Below, one piece after another: positions 44,211-53,551 of a stretch of 64,000 bases of DNA. Where the stretch lies: positions 62,001 to 126,000 of the forward strand of contig NZ_WWCU01000004.1 in NCBI RefSeq assembly GCF_009857595.1, in the 5' to 3' direction. The notes beneath the pieces are model-generated. The model saw only the letters and a program-made list of their open reading frames with translations. It had not been told where the DNA came from and searched no databases. Each line of letters begins with the position of its first letter. The stretch's first letter is position 1. The DNA comes from Pseudoduganella aquatica. GTDB lineage: Bacteria; Pseudomonadota; Gammaproteobacteria; Burkholderiales; Burkholderiaceae_D. The position numbers and the translations under genes were made by a program.

Positions 44211-46196
44211 ATGATGTTCACCCGTACCCTGATCGCCACGGCGGTCCTGTCCACCATTTCGTCCATTGCTTCCGCCCAGACCAGCGACCCTGTCGTTCCC
44301 AAGGTCGTGGTCACCGCCAATCCGTTTAAAACCGCCGAGGGCGACCAGATCCTCACGCCCGCCAAAGTGCTGGCCGGCGACGAACTGCGCGACAAGATGG
44401 GCAGCTCGCTGGGCGATACGCTGTCGCAGGAATTGGGCGTGTCCGCGTCCGCTTTCGGCGCCGGCGCCTCGCGTCCCATCATCCGCGGCATGGAAGGCGC
44501 CCGCGTGAAGATGCTGGAGAACGGCATGGCCGTGTCGGACGTGTCCGGCCTGTCCAACGACCACGCGGTGGCGGCCGAAGGCGCGGTGGCGCGCCAGATC
44601 GAGATCCTGCGCGGCCCTGCGGCGCTGCTGTACGGCTCCGGCGCCATTGGCGGCCTGGTCAACGTGGTCAACGAACGCATTCCCACCGCGCTGGAAAAGC
44701 AGCTCACCGGCCAGATCGAGGCGCGCTACAGCTCGGTCGATAGCGGCAAGAACCTGTCCGGCACCGTCGACGGCGCAGCGGGCCAGTTCGCGCTGCACGT
44801 GGACGGCAACCTGCGCAACGCGGACGACTACAAGATTCCGGAAACCCGCATCGCCAACGACCCGGCCTCGGGCTCCGGCCGCCTGGCGCATTCGGCTACG
44901 CGCGAACGCAATGTCGGCGCGGGCACTTCCTATATTGCCGACTGGGGCTTTGTCGGCGCGTCCGTATCCCACCTGGACAACATGTACGGCATCCCGAGCG
45001 CGGAAGGCTCGAAGATCGACCAGAAGCAAACCCGCTACGACGTGGACAGCCTGGTGCACAAGCCGTTCAGCGGCTTCGAGACCTTCAAGTTCAAGGCCGG
45101 CTACACCACCTACGAACACGCGGAACTGGACGAGAGCAATGCGCCGGTCGTGATCTTCAATAACCGTTCGCTGGAAACGCGCGCCGAACTGGCGCACGAG
45201 CCTATCGCCGGCATGCACGGCACCTTCGGCTTCCAGACCGAGAACACGCACTTTTCCGCGCTCAGCCCGGACGGTGCGGCCGACACCGTGCCTGTCACGC
45301 ATTCCACTTCCACGGCGGGCTTCCTGGTGGAAGAGGCGAAAGTCGGCGCCGTGCTGCTCAGCGCGGGCGGGCGCGTGGAGTCCGTCAAGCGCAAGCCGGT
45401 CACCGGCCAGGACCGCTCCTTCAATCTGAACTCCGGTTCGCTGGGCGCGCTGTGGACCTTCACGCCGGGCTATGGCGCGGGCGCCACCTTCTCGTATTCC
45501 GAGCGCGCGCCGGCAACGGAGGAGCTGTACTCCGGCGGCCCGCACGACGCTACGGTGACCTTCGACGTGGGCAACCCGGACTTCAAGAAAGAGGCTTCGC
45601 GCAATGTGGAGCTGAGCCTGGAGAAGAACACGGGCCTGGTGCGCTGGAAGGCCAATGCCTACCGCAACAAGGTGCGCGATTTCATCTACGGCCATATCAC
45701 CGGCAGGCTGCTGGATGAGGAAGGCAACCCGGGCGACGAACTGCGCGAGCGCATCTTCGAGCAGGCCAAGGCCACCATCAAGGGTGCGGAAGCGGAGATC
45801 ACCTACAACGCGCAGGGCAGCGGCTGGTCCGGCCGTTTTTTTGCGGACACGTCCAAAGGCAAACTGGATGGCGCGGGCAGCCTGCCGCTGCAGCCTGCAA
45901 CGCGCGTTGGCGCCAGCGTGGGCTACCGCGAAGGCGCATTGCGCGGCGGACTGTCGCTGGTGCACGCGAATGGCCAGGATCGTCTCGCATCCTTCGAGAC
46001 CACGCCGACCGGTTCCTACAACCAGCTGAACGCCAACTTCTCCTACACGCAGCGCCTGGGCAGCCAGGATCTGACGTGGTTTGTGCTGGCGAAGAATCTG
46101 CTGAACGAAGACATCCGCATGTCGACGTCGGTGCTGAAGGATATCGCGCCTCTGCCTGGCCGCAATTTCGTGCTGGGCGTGCGCGCCAAGTTCTAA
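44211..46196 (+). CDS. ZnuD-like TonB-dependent receptor (probable zinc)
   Basis: A 661-residue receptor with signal peptide (about 1-22), plug (SASAFGAGASRPIIRGMEGARVKMLENGMAVSDVSGLSNDHAVAAEG) and barrel ending FVLGVRAKF. The RPIIRGMEGARVKMLENGM...SNDHAV segment is the hallmark of the ZnuD zinc-receptor family, as is SYSERAPATEELYSGGPH. No His-rich loop like that of Neisseria ZnuD is seen. GAGG precedes the ATG at 44211 by five bases; an ATG one codon later is also possible. It follows the small CxxC protein and probably shares its promoter and the 43745-43778 operator. Confidence 0.87.
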   Translation: MMFTRTLIATAVLSTISSIASAQTSDPVVPKVVVTANPFKTAEGDQILTPAKVLAGDELRDKMGSSLGDTLSQELGVSASAFGAGASRPIIRGMEGARVKMLENGMAVSDVSGLSNDHAVAAEGAVARQIEILRGPAALLYGSGAIGGLVNVVNERIPTALEKQLTGQIEARYSSVDSGKNLSGTVDGAAGQFALHVDGNLRNADDYKIPETRIANDPASGSGRLAHSATRERNVGAGTSYIADWGFVGASVSHLDNMYGIPSAEGSKIDQKQTRYDVDSLVHKPFSGFETFKFKAGYTTYEHAELDESNAPVVIFNNRSLETRAELAHEPIAGMHGTFGFQTENTHFSALSPDGAADTVPVTHSTSTAGFLVEEAKVGAVLLSAGGRVESVKRKPVTGQDRSFNLNSGSLGALWTFTPGYGAGATFSYSERAPATEELYSGGPHDATVTFDVGNPDFKKEASRNVELSLEKNTGLVRWKANAYRNKVRDFIYGHITGRLLDEEGNPGDELRERIFEQAKATIKGAEAEITYNAQGSGWSGRFFADTSKGKLDGAGSLPLQPATRVGASVGYREGALRGGLSLVHANGQDRLASFETTPTGSYNQLNANFSYTQRLGSQDLTWFVLAKNLLNEDIRMSTSVLKDIAPLPGRNFVLGVRAKF

Positions 46197-46379
46197 CTAG
46201 GGTTTGGGGGCGCGCCTGCGCCTCGGCCTGCGCTTGGTGTAGGAGCCTGAGCGCGGCGGTTTCTTCGCGCCGCCGCCTTTGCGGTGCGCGCGGTAGCACC
46301 ACCATCCAAAAGCAAGGAACACCAGCAGCAGCAAGGCGGCGGACCAGTAAGTGGCCCAGATCATGGGGAGAGGGGGCAT
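46197..46379 (-). CDS. Small basic single-span membrane protein
   Basis: A predicted protein of about 60 residues: one transmembrane helix (WSAALLLLVFLAFGWW) followed by a strongly basic tail (AHRKGGGAKK...KRRPRRRRAPKP). The stop is adjacent to that of the convergent ZnuD-like gene. ATG 46379 or TTG 46400 could start it; neither has a good ribosome site. It may be real because the helix-plus-basic-tail is coherent, but the function is unknown. Confidence 0.45.
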   Translation of the reverse strand: MPPLPMIWATYWSAALLLLVFLAFGWWCYRAHRKGGGAKKPPRSGSYTKRRPRRRRAPKP

Positions 46380-46425
46380 GCGGAACAGCTTCTTTTTCAA
46401 GAGGCCATTCTAGCATGCCCCAATC

Positions 46426-48087
46426 TCAATTTGCCTTCGCGCGCCAGGTGTAGGGGCCGATGATGGTGCCTACAAAACCGCCTGCCTTGCGGGTGGACAG
46501 GAAGGTGGTGTCCACCTTGTCCGCCAGCGTTTCGGTCTTGCCGCCTGCGGTGTAGCTGAACGCCATCTTGCCGCCGTCCGCCTGCACGGACAGCGCGACG
46601 CTGTCGCCTTCAAACGGAGCGCTGGCGACCAGCACATCCTCACTGGCCTTGGCACGCGTGTACAGGGCCAGCACATTCTTGCCCGCGATGCGGCTGATCC
46701 CATAGAACAGATATGACTCGTCGCTCTGGTAGGCCACCAGGCCGGCACGGTCGCCGTCCCGCTGCGGCTGGAAGCTCAGCGTGGTCGAGACCTTGGCGAT
46801 ATGGTGCTGCTGGCGCCGGCCGATAAAGGACGGCGTGCTTTTCAGGTCGCCCAGCTGGCCGCCGGCCGTCAGCGCCAGCGCGCCTTGCTCCAGCTTGTAG
46901 AATGGCGCGGCGGGCGTGCGCACGCCTATCCATTGCGTTGACAGGGCGGCGCCGGTGAACTCGTCCGTGTAGGCGATGTCGCCGGACATGGGCAGCTCAG
47001 GGCGCGGCTGCTCCGGCAGCTTGGGCTTGGGCGCGGTGAAGGGAATGCGCTTGCCCGCTTCCAGCACCATGGGCCAGCCGTCTTTCCACGTCACCGGCAG
47101 CAAAAAGGTTTCGCGGCCGATGTTGTACAAGTCCCCGTCGTAAGGGCGCGTGGCCAGGAAGGTGGCCCACCAGTCGCCGTTCTGCGTCTGCACAAACTTG
47201 GCGTGGCCTGCCGAGGTCACCGGGTTGGCGCGCTTGCCGTCCAGCGAGCGCTGGCTCAGGATGGGATTGTGCTCGTAAGGCGTGAACGGTCCGCGCACGC
47301 TGGACGAACGGAATACCACTTCGGAGTGCTGGTCGCCGGTGCCGCCTTCGGCCGCGATCAGGTAGTAGTATTCGCCGCGCTTGAGCAAATGCGGCCCTTC
47401 GATCCAGATAGGCTTGGCGCTGATGTCCACGCCGCCGTTCACGATCAGCGTGCGTTCGCCGACCATGGACAGGGTCTTGGGATCGAACTCCTGCACCCAG
47501 ATGGCGCGGTGGCCGTCGTAGCGCGGCTTTTCAATCGGATCGCCGTTGTTCACCATATAGGCTTTACCGTCGGTGTCCCAGAAGATGGACGGGTCGATGC
47601 CGCCGAATTTCACCGGCTTGGGATCGGACCACGGGCCGGCAGGATTGGACGCGGTCATCACCACGTTGCCGCCGCAATCAACGCAGGTGGTGACGATGTA
47701 GAACACGCCGTTGCTGTAGGAGATGTCCGGCGCGAAGATGCCCCGCGAGGAGCGCAGGCCCTGGAAGTTGAATTGGCCGGGGCGGTCGATGGCGTTGCCG
47801 ATCTGCTTCCAGCTCACCAGGTCGCGCGAGTGGAACACCGGCAGGCCGGGGTAGTGCGTGAACGATGAGTTGATCAGGTAGTAGTCCTCGCCCACGCGGG
47901 TGATGGACGGGTCCGGATAGTAGCCCGACAGGATGGGGTTGCGGAATTCGCCGGCGGCCGGCTGCGCTATCTCCTGCGTGCGGCCCTCGTAGCTGAAGCG
48001 CTCGAAGCGAGCGTCGCTGGCCTGGGCTGCGGTGGCGATCAGCGCGCAGGCGAGCGCTGTGTAGAGCTGTATGTTTTTAAGTCGCAT
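46426..48087 (-). CDS. GH43 beta-xylosidase/arabinofuranosidase
   Basis: A 553-residue secreted enzyme (signal peptide 1-23). The five-bladed propeller (about 48-330) has the GH43 triad: D59 (YYPDPSI), D165 (GIDPSIFWD) and E230 (IEGPHLL). A C-terminal beta-sandwich (about 365-550, DUF1349/concanavalin-like) follows, as in xylan-active GH43 subfamilies. It is expected to release xylose or arabinose from xylo-oligosaccharides. It starts 19 bp behind the GH10 gene, so both respond to the operator at 49258-49280. Confidence 0.9.
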   Translation of the reverse strand: MRLKNIQLYTALACALIATAAQASDARFERFSYEGRTQEIAQPAAGEFRNPILSGYYPDPSITRVGEDYYLINSSFTHYPGLPVFHSRDLVSWKQIGNAIDRPGQFNFQGLRSSRGIFAPDISYSNGVFYIVTTCVDCGGNVVMTASNPAGPWSDPKPVKFGGIDPSIFWDTDGKAYMVNNGDPIEKPRYDGHRAIWVQEFDPKTLSMVGERTLIVNGGVDISAKPIWIEGPHLLKRGEYYYLIAAEGGTGDQHSEVVFRSSSVRGPFTPYEHNPILSQRSLDGKRANPVTSAGHAKFVQTQNGDWWATFLATRPYDGDLYNIGRETFLLPVTWKDGWPMVLEAGKRIPFTAPKPKLPEQPRPELPMSGDIAYTDEFTGAALSTQWIGVRTPAAPFYKLEQGALALTAGGQLGDLKSTPSFIGRRQQHHIAKVSTTLSFQPQRDGDRAGLVAYQSDESYLFYGISRIAGKNVLALYTRAKASEDVLVASAPFEGDSVALSVQADGGKMAFSYTAGGKTETLADKVDTTFLSTRKAGGFVGTIIGPYTWRAKAN

Positions 48088-48106
48088 GGTTGATGTCCAA
48101 GTGGTT

Positions 48107-49231
48107 TCAGGCGGCGCGCTGCGGCATGTCCTGCATGGCCTTGGCGATGGCGTCGCGCAGCGGCTTGGCGCGCAGCTGGTCGTCGAACGGGGCGGGGCGC
48201 TGGGCCTTGCCGTCCGGGCGCGCGGCTTCCTTCCAGGTCTGCAGCCAGTTCACGTGGTCCGCCATGCCCCACAGCAGGAAGTCGCGGCAGCGCGGATAGC
48301 TCAGCGTCAGGTCCAGGTAGTCGCGCGCCAGCGCGGCCACGCCTGCGTCGCGCTGGGCGAAATCGACAGGCAGCTTGCGGTCGTTCACGTCGAACTCCGT
48401 AATCAGCAGGTCGTAGCCCATGCCGGTCACTTCATCGAGGAACTTGCGCCATTCGCTGCCGGCGGCGGTGTTCGCAGGCGGCAGCGCGTCGCCGATATGG
48501 CTTTGCAGGCCGAGCGCGTGCACCGGCGTGTCGCGCGCGCGCAAGTCCTGCAACAGCTTGAGCACGCCCGCGCGGTGCTTGGCGCTGCCCGCGCCTGGGC
48601 CCATATAGTCGTTGTAGACCAGCTGCGCGTGTGGCGCGTGCTCGTGCGCCAGGCGGAAGGCCAGGTCGATCTCGCCGACTGCGCCCAGGCGCTGGCTGAA
48701 CACGTTTTCGATCAGCGCACCGTCGGCGGGGTTGACCGCCTCGTTCACCACGTCGTAGCTGATGATGTCCTTGCCGAAGTGGCCGCACACGGCCTTGATA
48801 TGTTCCGCCAGCAGGCGCTCGGCGGCCTGCTTGGGCTGCGCGCCGAAGTCGTAGGCGTTGACCCAGGCCGGCAGCCATTTCGGCGACTGCCAGATCAGCG
48901 TGTGGCCGCGCAGCGCCATGCCTTCCTTTTTCGCCCAGGCGAACATCTCGTCCGGAACCCCAAACTGGTGCGGACCGGGGCGCGGCTGCAAGGCTGGCCA
49001 TTTGGTCTCGTTTTCGGCGACAATCAAATTGCACTCGCGCGCCATCAGTTCGCGGTAGGCCGGCCCGCCGACCTTGCCAAGCGCATTCCCGAAGCGCATG
49101 CCTTTCCTTGCGGCGATGTCTTTCAGCGGTTCGGGACCGGCGGCAGCGGGCGCCGCAAGCGCTGTGGGCGGCAGTAGAAGGGCGCCGGCTGCGGCGCCGA
49201 GCATGTGGAGGGTGCTGCGTCGGGTAGTCAT
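48107..49231 (-). CDS. GH10 endo-1,4-beta-xylanase
   Basis: A 374-residue exported GH10 xylanase with a twin-arginine-like leader (TTRRSTLHMLGAAAGALLL). The TIM barrel shows the substrate residues NALGK, NETKW and LRGHTLIWQSPKW, the acid/base E164 in DVVNEAV, LGLQSH, and the nucleophile E279 in LLITEFDVND. No carbohydrate-binding module is attached. ATG 49231 is preferred because AAGGAG precedes it and the leader begins there. It is first in a two-gene operon with GH43 and divergent from the LacI gene. Confidence 0.93.
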   Translation of the reverse strand: MTTRRSTLHMLGAAAGALLLPPTALAAPAAAGPEPLKDIAARKGMRFGNALGKVGGPAYRELMARECNLIVAENETKWPALQPRPGPHQFGVPDEMFAWAKKEGMALRGHTLIWQSPKWLPAWVNAYDFGAQPKQAAERLLAEHIKAVCGHFGKDIISYDVVNEAVNPADGALIENVFSQRLGAVGEIDLAFRLAHEHAPHAQLVYNDYMGPGAGSAKHRAGVLKLLQDLRARDTPVHALGLQSHIGDALPPANTAAGSEWRKFLDEVTGMGYDLLITEFDVNDRKLPVDFAQRDAGVAALARDYLDLTLSYPRCRDFLLWGMADHVNWLQTWKEAARPDGKAQRPAPFDDQLRAKPLRDAIAKAMQDMPQRAA

Positions 49232-49257
49232 ATGTCTCCTTGTTGGATTTTTTATAC

Positions 49258-49280
49258 GCAATGATAGCGCAATTCATTTT
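49258..49280. promoter_or_regulatory. Operator A of the xylan regulon
   Basis: GCAATGATA-GCGC-AATTCATTTT is the most divergent of four related 23-bp sites. It lies in the 97-bp gap between the GH10 operon and the LacI gene and could control both. Confidence 0.65.
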
Positions 49281-49328
49281 ATTTCGGATTATGATGTTAT
49301 ATCAATTTTTTTCATAAAGATTTGCCGA

Positions 49329-50408
49329 ATGGACTCGGAAAGCAAACGCATCCCCAACATGATGGATGTGGCCAAACTGGCCGGCGTGTCGCCGATGACG
49401 GTGTCGCGTGTCATGAACGGCAAGGACACGGTGCGCGGCAGCACGCGCAAGAAAGTCGCCGCCGCCGCCGCCGCGCTCAGCTACGCCCCCAATCCCGAGG
49501 CGCGCAGTATCGCTGGGCAAAAGCCCATACGCGTCGGTTTCCTCTACAGCAAACCGAGCGGCGCCTACCTGGCGGAATTCCTGCTTGGCTTGCTCAGCCA
49601 GGCCAGCCTGAATAATGTGCAGCTGTTTGTGGAAGCGTGCGAGGAGGGCGCACAGGCCCTGGAGCAGGCGCAGCGCTTCACCGACAGCAATCTGGACGGC
49701 ATGATATTGCCGCCGCCGCTGTGCGACCGGGCCGACATCGTCGAGTTGCTGGCCGAGTCCGGCGTGCCGCTGGTGGTGGTGGCCTGCGGGCAGCCCGATC
49801 CCCGCGCCAGCGCCATCGGCATCGACGAGCATGCCGCCGCCTACCAGATGACGCGCCACCTGATCGAGCTGGGGCATGCGCGCATCGGCTTCGTGATGGG
49901 TAATCCGGCCCAGTCCTGCAGCGCGCTGCGGCTGGCCGGCTACCAGGCCGCGCTGCGCGACTTCGGCGGCCAGCTGGATCCGGAACTGGTGGTGCCCGGC
50001 CTGTTCAACTACCGCTCCGGCCTGGACGCGGCGGAGCGGCTACTGGCCCTGGGCGACAGGCCGACCGCCATTTTCGCCAGCAATGACGACATGGCGGCGG
50101 CCGCCGTGGCGGTGGCGCACCAGCAGCGCCTGGACGTGCCGGGCGACCTGACCGTGGCCGGCTTCGACGATACCGCGCTGGCCGTCACCATCTGGCCCGC
50201 GCTGACCACGGTGCGCCAGCCCACGGCGGCCATGGCGGAAGCGGCCGTGCGCTGCCTGGTTCGGCAGGTGCAGGCCATGCGCAACCATACACCGTGCCCG
50301 GCGGAGCAGCTGTCCGTCGATTTCACGCTGGTGCGCCGCCAGTCCGACGCGCCGCCGCGTGTGCGGCCGCCTGCGCGCGCCTATGCGCCCACGCTGTTGT
50401 CGTATTAA
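49329..50408 (+). CDS. LacI-family transcriptional regulator (xylan locus)
   Basis: A 359-residue LacI regulator: helix-turn-helix MMDVAKLAGVSPMTVSRVMNG, hinge SYAPNPEARSIAG, then a sugar-binding domain (about 65-330, IRVGFLYSKPSGAYLAEF...FASNDDMAAAAVAVAHQ). Its position between divergent GH10-GH43 and GH2 genes, and the four related GCGC-centred sites at their promoters and at two other promoters of the locus, make it the likely repressor of the whole set. ATG 49329 precedes the helix-turn-helix by ten residues; the long upstream frame is antisense to GH10. Confidence 0.9.
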   Translation: MDSESKRIPNMMDVAKLAGVSPMTVSRVMNGKDTVRGSTRKKVAAAAAALSYAPNPEARSIAGQKPIRVGFLYSKPSGAYLAEFLLGLLSQASLNNVQLFVEACEEGAQALEQAQRFTDSNLDGMILPPPLCDRADIVELLAESGVPLVVVACGQPDPRASAIGIDEHAAAYQMTRHLIELGHARIGFVMGNPAQSCSALRLAGYQAALRDFGGQLDPELVVPGLFNYRSGLDAAERLLALGDRPTAIFASNDDMAAAAVAVAHQQRLDVPGDLTVAGFDDTALAVTIWPALTTVRQPTAAMAEAAVRCLVRQVQAMRNHTPCPAEQLSVDFTLVRRQSDAPPRVRPPARAYAPTLLSY

Positions 50409-50421
50409 TCGGCCAGCCGTC

Positions 50422-50474
50422 TTGACAAGCTCCCTTGCAAAGGAATAGACTGAAATGGTTGCGCTATCTATTTC
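50422..50474 (+). promoter_or_regulatory. Promoter and operator B of the GH2 gene
   Basis: TTGACA (50422-50427), an 18-nt spacer and TAGACT (50446-50451) are followed directly by the operator GAAATGGTT-GCGC-TATCTATTTC (50452-50474). The start of transcription would fall near 50458, inside the operator, so bound repressor blocks initiation. Confidence 0.72.
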
Positions 50475-50524
50475 CTGTTATTCCCAGATTTCTTGGGTGG
50501 TCGCGTAACTCATAAGGTCTTTTC

Positions 50525-50560
50525 GCCGGGTTGCCAGTCATGGCCCCGGCGATTTTTTTA
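50525..50560 (+). terminator. Intrinsic terminator inside the GH2 leader
   Basis: CGCCGGG (50525-50531) pairs with CCCGGCG (50546-50552); inside, GCCA and TGGC extend the stem above a TT bulge to a GTCA loop. One A and seven T (50554-50560) follow. It lies downstream of the operator-controlled promoter and 20 bp before the GH2 ATG, so any transcript from that promoter must pass it. Alternatively it just ends the LacI mRNA. Confidence 0.8.
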
Positions 50561-50580
50561 TCCGGACTGCCTGAAGAAAA

Positions 50581-53292
50581 ATGAACCCACTATCCAACCG
50601 AAACATACTGGCCCGGCTGATGCTATGCGCCGGCTTCTTTGCCATGGCCGCCACCGCCGCCCCGCAGCGCGAGCGCGTGCTGATCAACGCCGACTGGCGC
50701 TTCCAGATGGGCGACCCGGCCGGCACGTCCGACTCGCTGCGCTACGACGTCCGCCCCGAAGTGAAAACCAGCGAAGACGGCAAGGCGGCGGACGCCATGC
50801 CGGATGCCGCCATCAAAGCCGGCGCCGCGCAGACGCCGGTGCTCAAACCCTGGATACTCCCGAGCGGCAATGCCTTTATCCGCGACCCCGCGCGCCGCTA
50901 CCAACGCCCCGCGCAGGAACCCAGGCTGGACGTGGCCTACCTGAAGGCGGGCTACGACGACAGCGCCTGGAAGCGCGTCAACCTGCCGCACGACTGGGCC
51001 ATCGCCGGGCCGTTCCTGGAGCAGGGGCCATACGGCGGCGTGGGCCGTCTGCCCAGCTGGGGCATAGGCTGGTACCGCAAGCAGCTCGCCATTCCCGCGT
51101 CCGACAAGGGCCGCTCCATCTTCCTGGACGTTGAAGGCGCCATGTCTTACGCGTCGGTCTGGCTGAACGGGAAACTGGTGGGCGGCTGGCCATACGGCTA
51201 CAACTCCTGGCGCGTGGATCTCACGCCCTACGTGGTGCCCGGCGGCGCCAACACGCTGGCGATCCGCCTGGACAACCCGCCGGAATCGTCGCGCTGGTAT
51301 CCGGGCGGCGGCATCTACCGCAATGTGTGGCTGACCAAGACCAACCCGGGCCACGTGGGCCAGTGGGGCACGCATGTGAAGACTGCCAATGTGGGCAAGG
51401 CCTCGGCCGATGTGGCGCTGGAAGTGGCGCTGGATAACGATTCGGCCGCCGCAGCCAGCGTGGAAGTGGCGACCGCCATCTACAACCTGGACGAGAAGGG
51501 CGCGCGCACCGGCGGCGTGGTGGCGTCCATCGCGCCGCAGCGCATCGATCTGGCGCCGCACGCCAGCGGCAAGAGCGCCGGTTCCGTCACGATCGCCAAT
51601 CCCCGCCTGTGGGGACCACCGCCCACGCAGCGGCCCAACCGCTACGTGGCCGTGACCACGGTCAAGCGCGACGGCGCGGTGGTGGACAGCTACGAGACCA
51701 AGTTCGGCCTGCGCGACGTGCGCATGGACCCGGACAAGGGCATGTTCGTCAACGGCGAGCATATCGCCTTCAAGGGCGTGAACAACCACCACGACCTGGG
51801 CGCGCTGGGCGCCGCCTTCAATGTGCGCGCCGCCGAACGCCAGCTCGAGATCCTGATCGAGATGGGCACCAATGCGCTGCGCATGAGCCACAACCCGCCC
51901 GCGCCCGAGCTGCTGGAACTGACCGACCGCATGGGCATCGTCGTCATCAACGAGATCTTCGACGTGTGGGAGCGCAAGAAGACCGCGCTGGACACCCACC
52001 TGATCTTCCCCGACTGGCACGAGCAGGACCTGCGCTCCATGCTGCGCCGCGACCGCAACCACCCATCGGTGGTGATCTGGAGCATAGGGAATGAAGTGGG
52101 CGAGCAGTATTCGGGCGAGGCCGGCGCGGTCATCGGCAGCAGGCTCACCGCCATCGTGCGCGAGGAAGACGCCAGCCGTCCCACCATGACGGCCATGAAC
52201 TACGCGCGCGCCGACATGCCGCTGCCCACCACGGTGGACATGATCAGCGTGAACTACCAGGGCGCGGGCATCCGCACCAATCCCGGCCGCTTCCCCGAGT
52301 TCCGCGCGCGCTTCCCGGACAAGGTGATCTTCAGCAGCGAGAGCGCCTCCGCCTTGAGCAGCCGGGGCGAGTACCAGTTCCCGGTCACCGGCGCGCTCAC
52401 GTCCCCGGTGCGCCCGGACGCGGGCGGCGACTGGACCACGCACCAGGTCAGCGCCTACGAGCTGTACGCGGCGGACTTCGGCACTTCGGCGGACCGCTCC
52501 TGGGCGGCGCAGGACCAGTATCCCTACGTGGCGGGCGAATTCGTCTGGTCCGGCTGGGACTACCTGGGCGAGCCCACGCCGTTCTACTCCTCGCGCAGTT
52601 CCTACTCCGGCATGATAGACCTGGCCGGCTTCAAGAAGGACCGCTACTACCTGTACCAGGCGCGCTGGCGTCCGGAACTGCCGCTGGCCCACATCCTGCC
52701 GCACTGGACCTGGCCCGGACGGGAAGGCAAGGTCACGCCGGTGCACGTGTTCACCTCGGGCGACGAGGCCGAGCTGTTCGTCAACGGCAAAAGCCAGGGC
52801 CGCAAGAAGCGCACCGAGTTCGAGTACCGCCTGCGCTGGGACCTGGTGACGTATGAGCCGGGCGAAGTGAAAGTGGTGGCCTACAAGCAGGGCAAGGAGT
52901 GGGCAACTTCCACCGTGCGCACCGTGGGCGCGGCCGCCAAGCTGGATGTGTCGCCGGACCGCAAGCAGATTGCGGCGGACGGCCTGGACCTGTCCTTCAT
53001 CACCTTGCGCGTGGCGGACAAGGACGGCAGCACCGTGCCGACGGCGAACAACGCCGTCAAGTTCAGCATCGAAGGCCCGGGCGAGATCGTGGCGACCGAC
53101 AACGGCGACCCGACCAGCTTCGTGCCTTTCCCCTCGGCCGAGCGGCCTGCGTTCAACGGCCTGTGCCTGGTCATCGTGCGCGCCAAGCCGGGGCAGGGCG
53201 GCGCCATCACCGTGCGCGCCGAATCGCCGGCGCTGCAAAGCGCCTCCGTCACGCTGCAGGCGCAGCCAGTGTCACACACCGGCAAGCGCTGA
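50581..53292 (+). CDS. GH2-family glycoside hydrolase (beta-galactosidase type)
   Basis: A 903-residue exported enzyme (signal peptide about 1-27). The GH2 N-terminal jelly roll (VNLPHDWAIAGPF...NGWPYGYNSW-like) is followed by an immunoglobulin-like domain, a TIM barrel with KGVNNHHDLGALGAAF, acid/base E505 (WSIGNEVGE) and likely nucleophile E587 (FSSESAS), then DUF4982 and a C-terminal invasin/BIg-like domain (about 795-890). Substrate is probably a galactoside or a related side chain of hemicellulose; GH2 also covers glucuronidases and mannosidases. Weak ribosome site (GAAG). Regulated by operator B and possibly by the leader terminator. Confidence 0.88.
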   Translation: MNPLSNRNILARLMLCAGFFAMAATAAPQRERVLINADWRFQMGDPAGTSDSLRYDVRPEVKTSEDGKAADAMPDAAIKAGAAQTPVLKPWILPSGNAFIRDPARRYQRPAQEPRLDVAYLKAGYDDSAWKRVNLPHDWAIAGPFLEQGPYGGVGRLPSWGIGWYRKQLAIPASDKGRSIFLDVEGAMSYASVWLNGKLVGGWPYGYNSWRVDLTPYVVPGGANTLAIRLDNPPESSRWYPGGGIYRNVWLTKTNPGHVGQWGTHVKTANVGKASADVALEVALDNDSAAAASVEVATAIYNLDEKGARTGGVVASIAPQRIDLAPHASGKSAGSVTIANPRLWGPPPTQRPNRYVAVTTVKRDGAVVDSYETKFGLRDVRMDPDKGMFVNGEHIAFKGVNNHHDLGALGAAFNVRAAERQLEILIEMGTNALRMSHNPPAPELLELTDRMGIVVINEIFDVWERKKTALDTHLIFPDWHEQDLRSMLRRDRNHPSVVIWSIGNEVGEQYSGEAGAVIGSRLTAIVREEDASRPTMTAMNYARADMPLPTTVDMISVNYQGAGIRTNPGRFPEFRARFPDKVIFSSESASALSSRGEYQFPVTGALTSPVRPDAGGDWTTHQVSAYELYAADFGTSADRSWAAQDQYPYVAGEFVWSGWDYLGEPTPFYSSRSSYSGMIDLAGFKKDRYYLYQARWRPELPLAHILPHWTWPGREGKVTPVHVFTSGDEAELFVNGKSQGRKKRTEFEYRLRWDLVTYEPGEVKVVAYKQGKEWATSTVRTVGAAAKLDVSPDRKQIAADGLDLSFITLRVADKDGSTVPTANNAVKFSIEGPGEIVATDNGDPTSFVPFPSAERPAFNGLCLVIVRAKPGQGGAITVRAESPALQSASVTLQAQPVSHTGKR

Positions 53293-53337
53293 GTTCACTA
53301 TCCGTGTCCATGTAACAACGCATGGACACGATGGTTG

Positions 53338-53390
53338 TTGACTCAGCATTGCTTAAAAGGTCACAATGAAATGGTAGCGCTATTCATTTC
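53338..53390 (+). promoter_or_regulatory. Promoter and operator C of the xylan TonB receptor
   Basis: TTGACT (53338-53343), an 18-nt spacer and CACAAT (53362-53367) are followed directly by the operator GAAATGGTA-GCGC-TATTCATTTC (53368-53390). The geometry is identical to that of operator B. A half-site GCTACCAT lies at 53397-53404. Confidence 0.72.
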
Positions 53391-53551
53391 AATGTCGCTA
53401 CCATCTGATTCTAACCGGGGAGGGTAAAAACAACTCACAGCGCAAGCATGGTTTGCGCAACCAACAATTTGCTTTTCCTGACATAAGAAGATTGATGCGC
53501 TTTGCGGCGCAGACAACCAAGGCACTAGAGGCCATAAATAGAGGAGACAGT

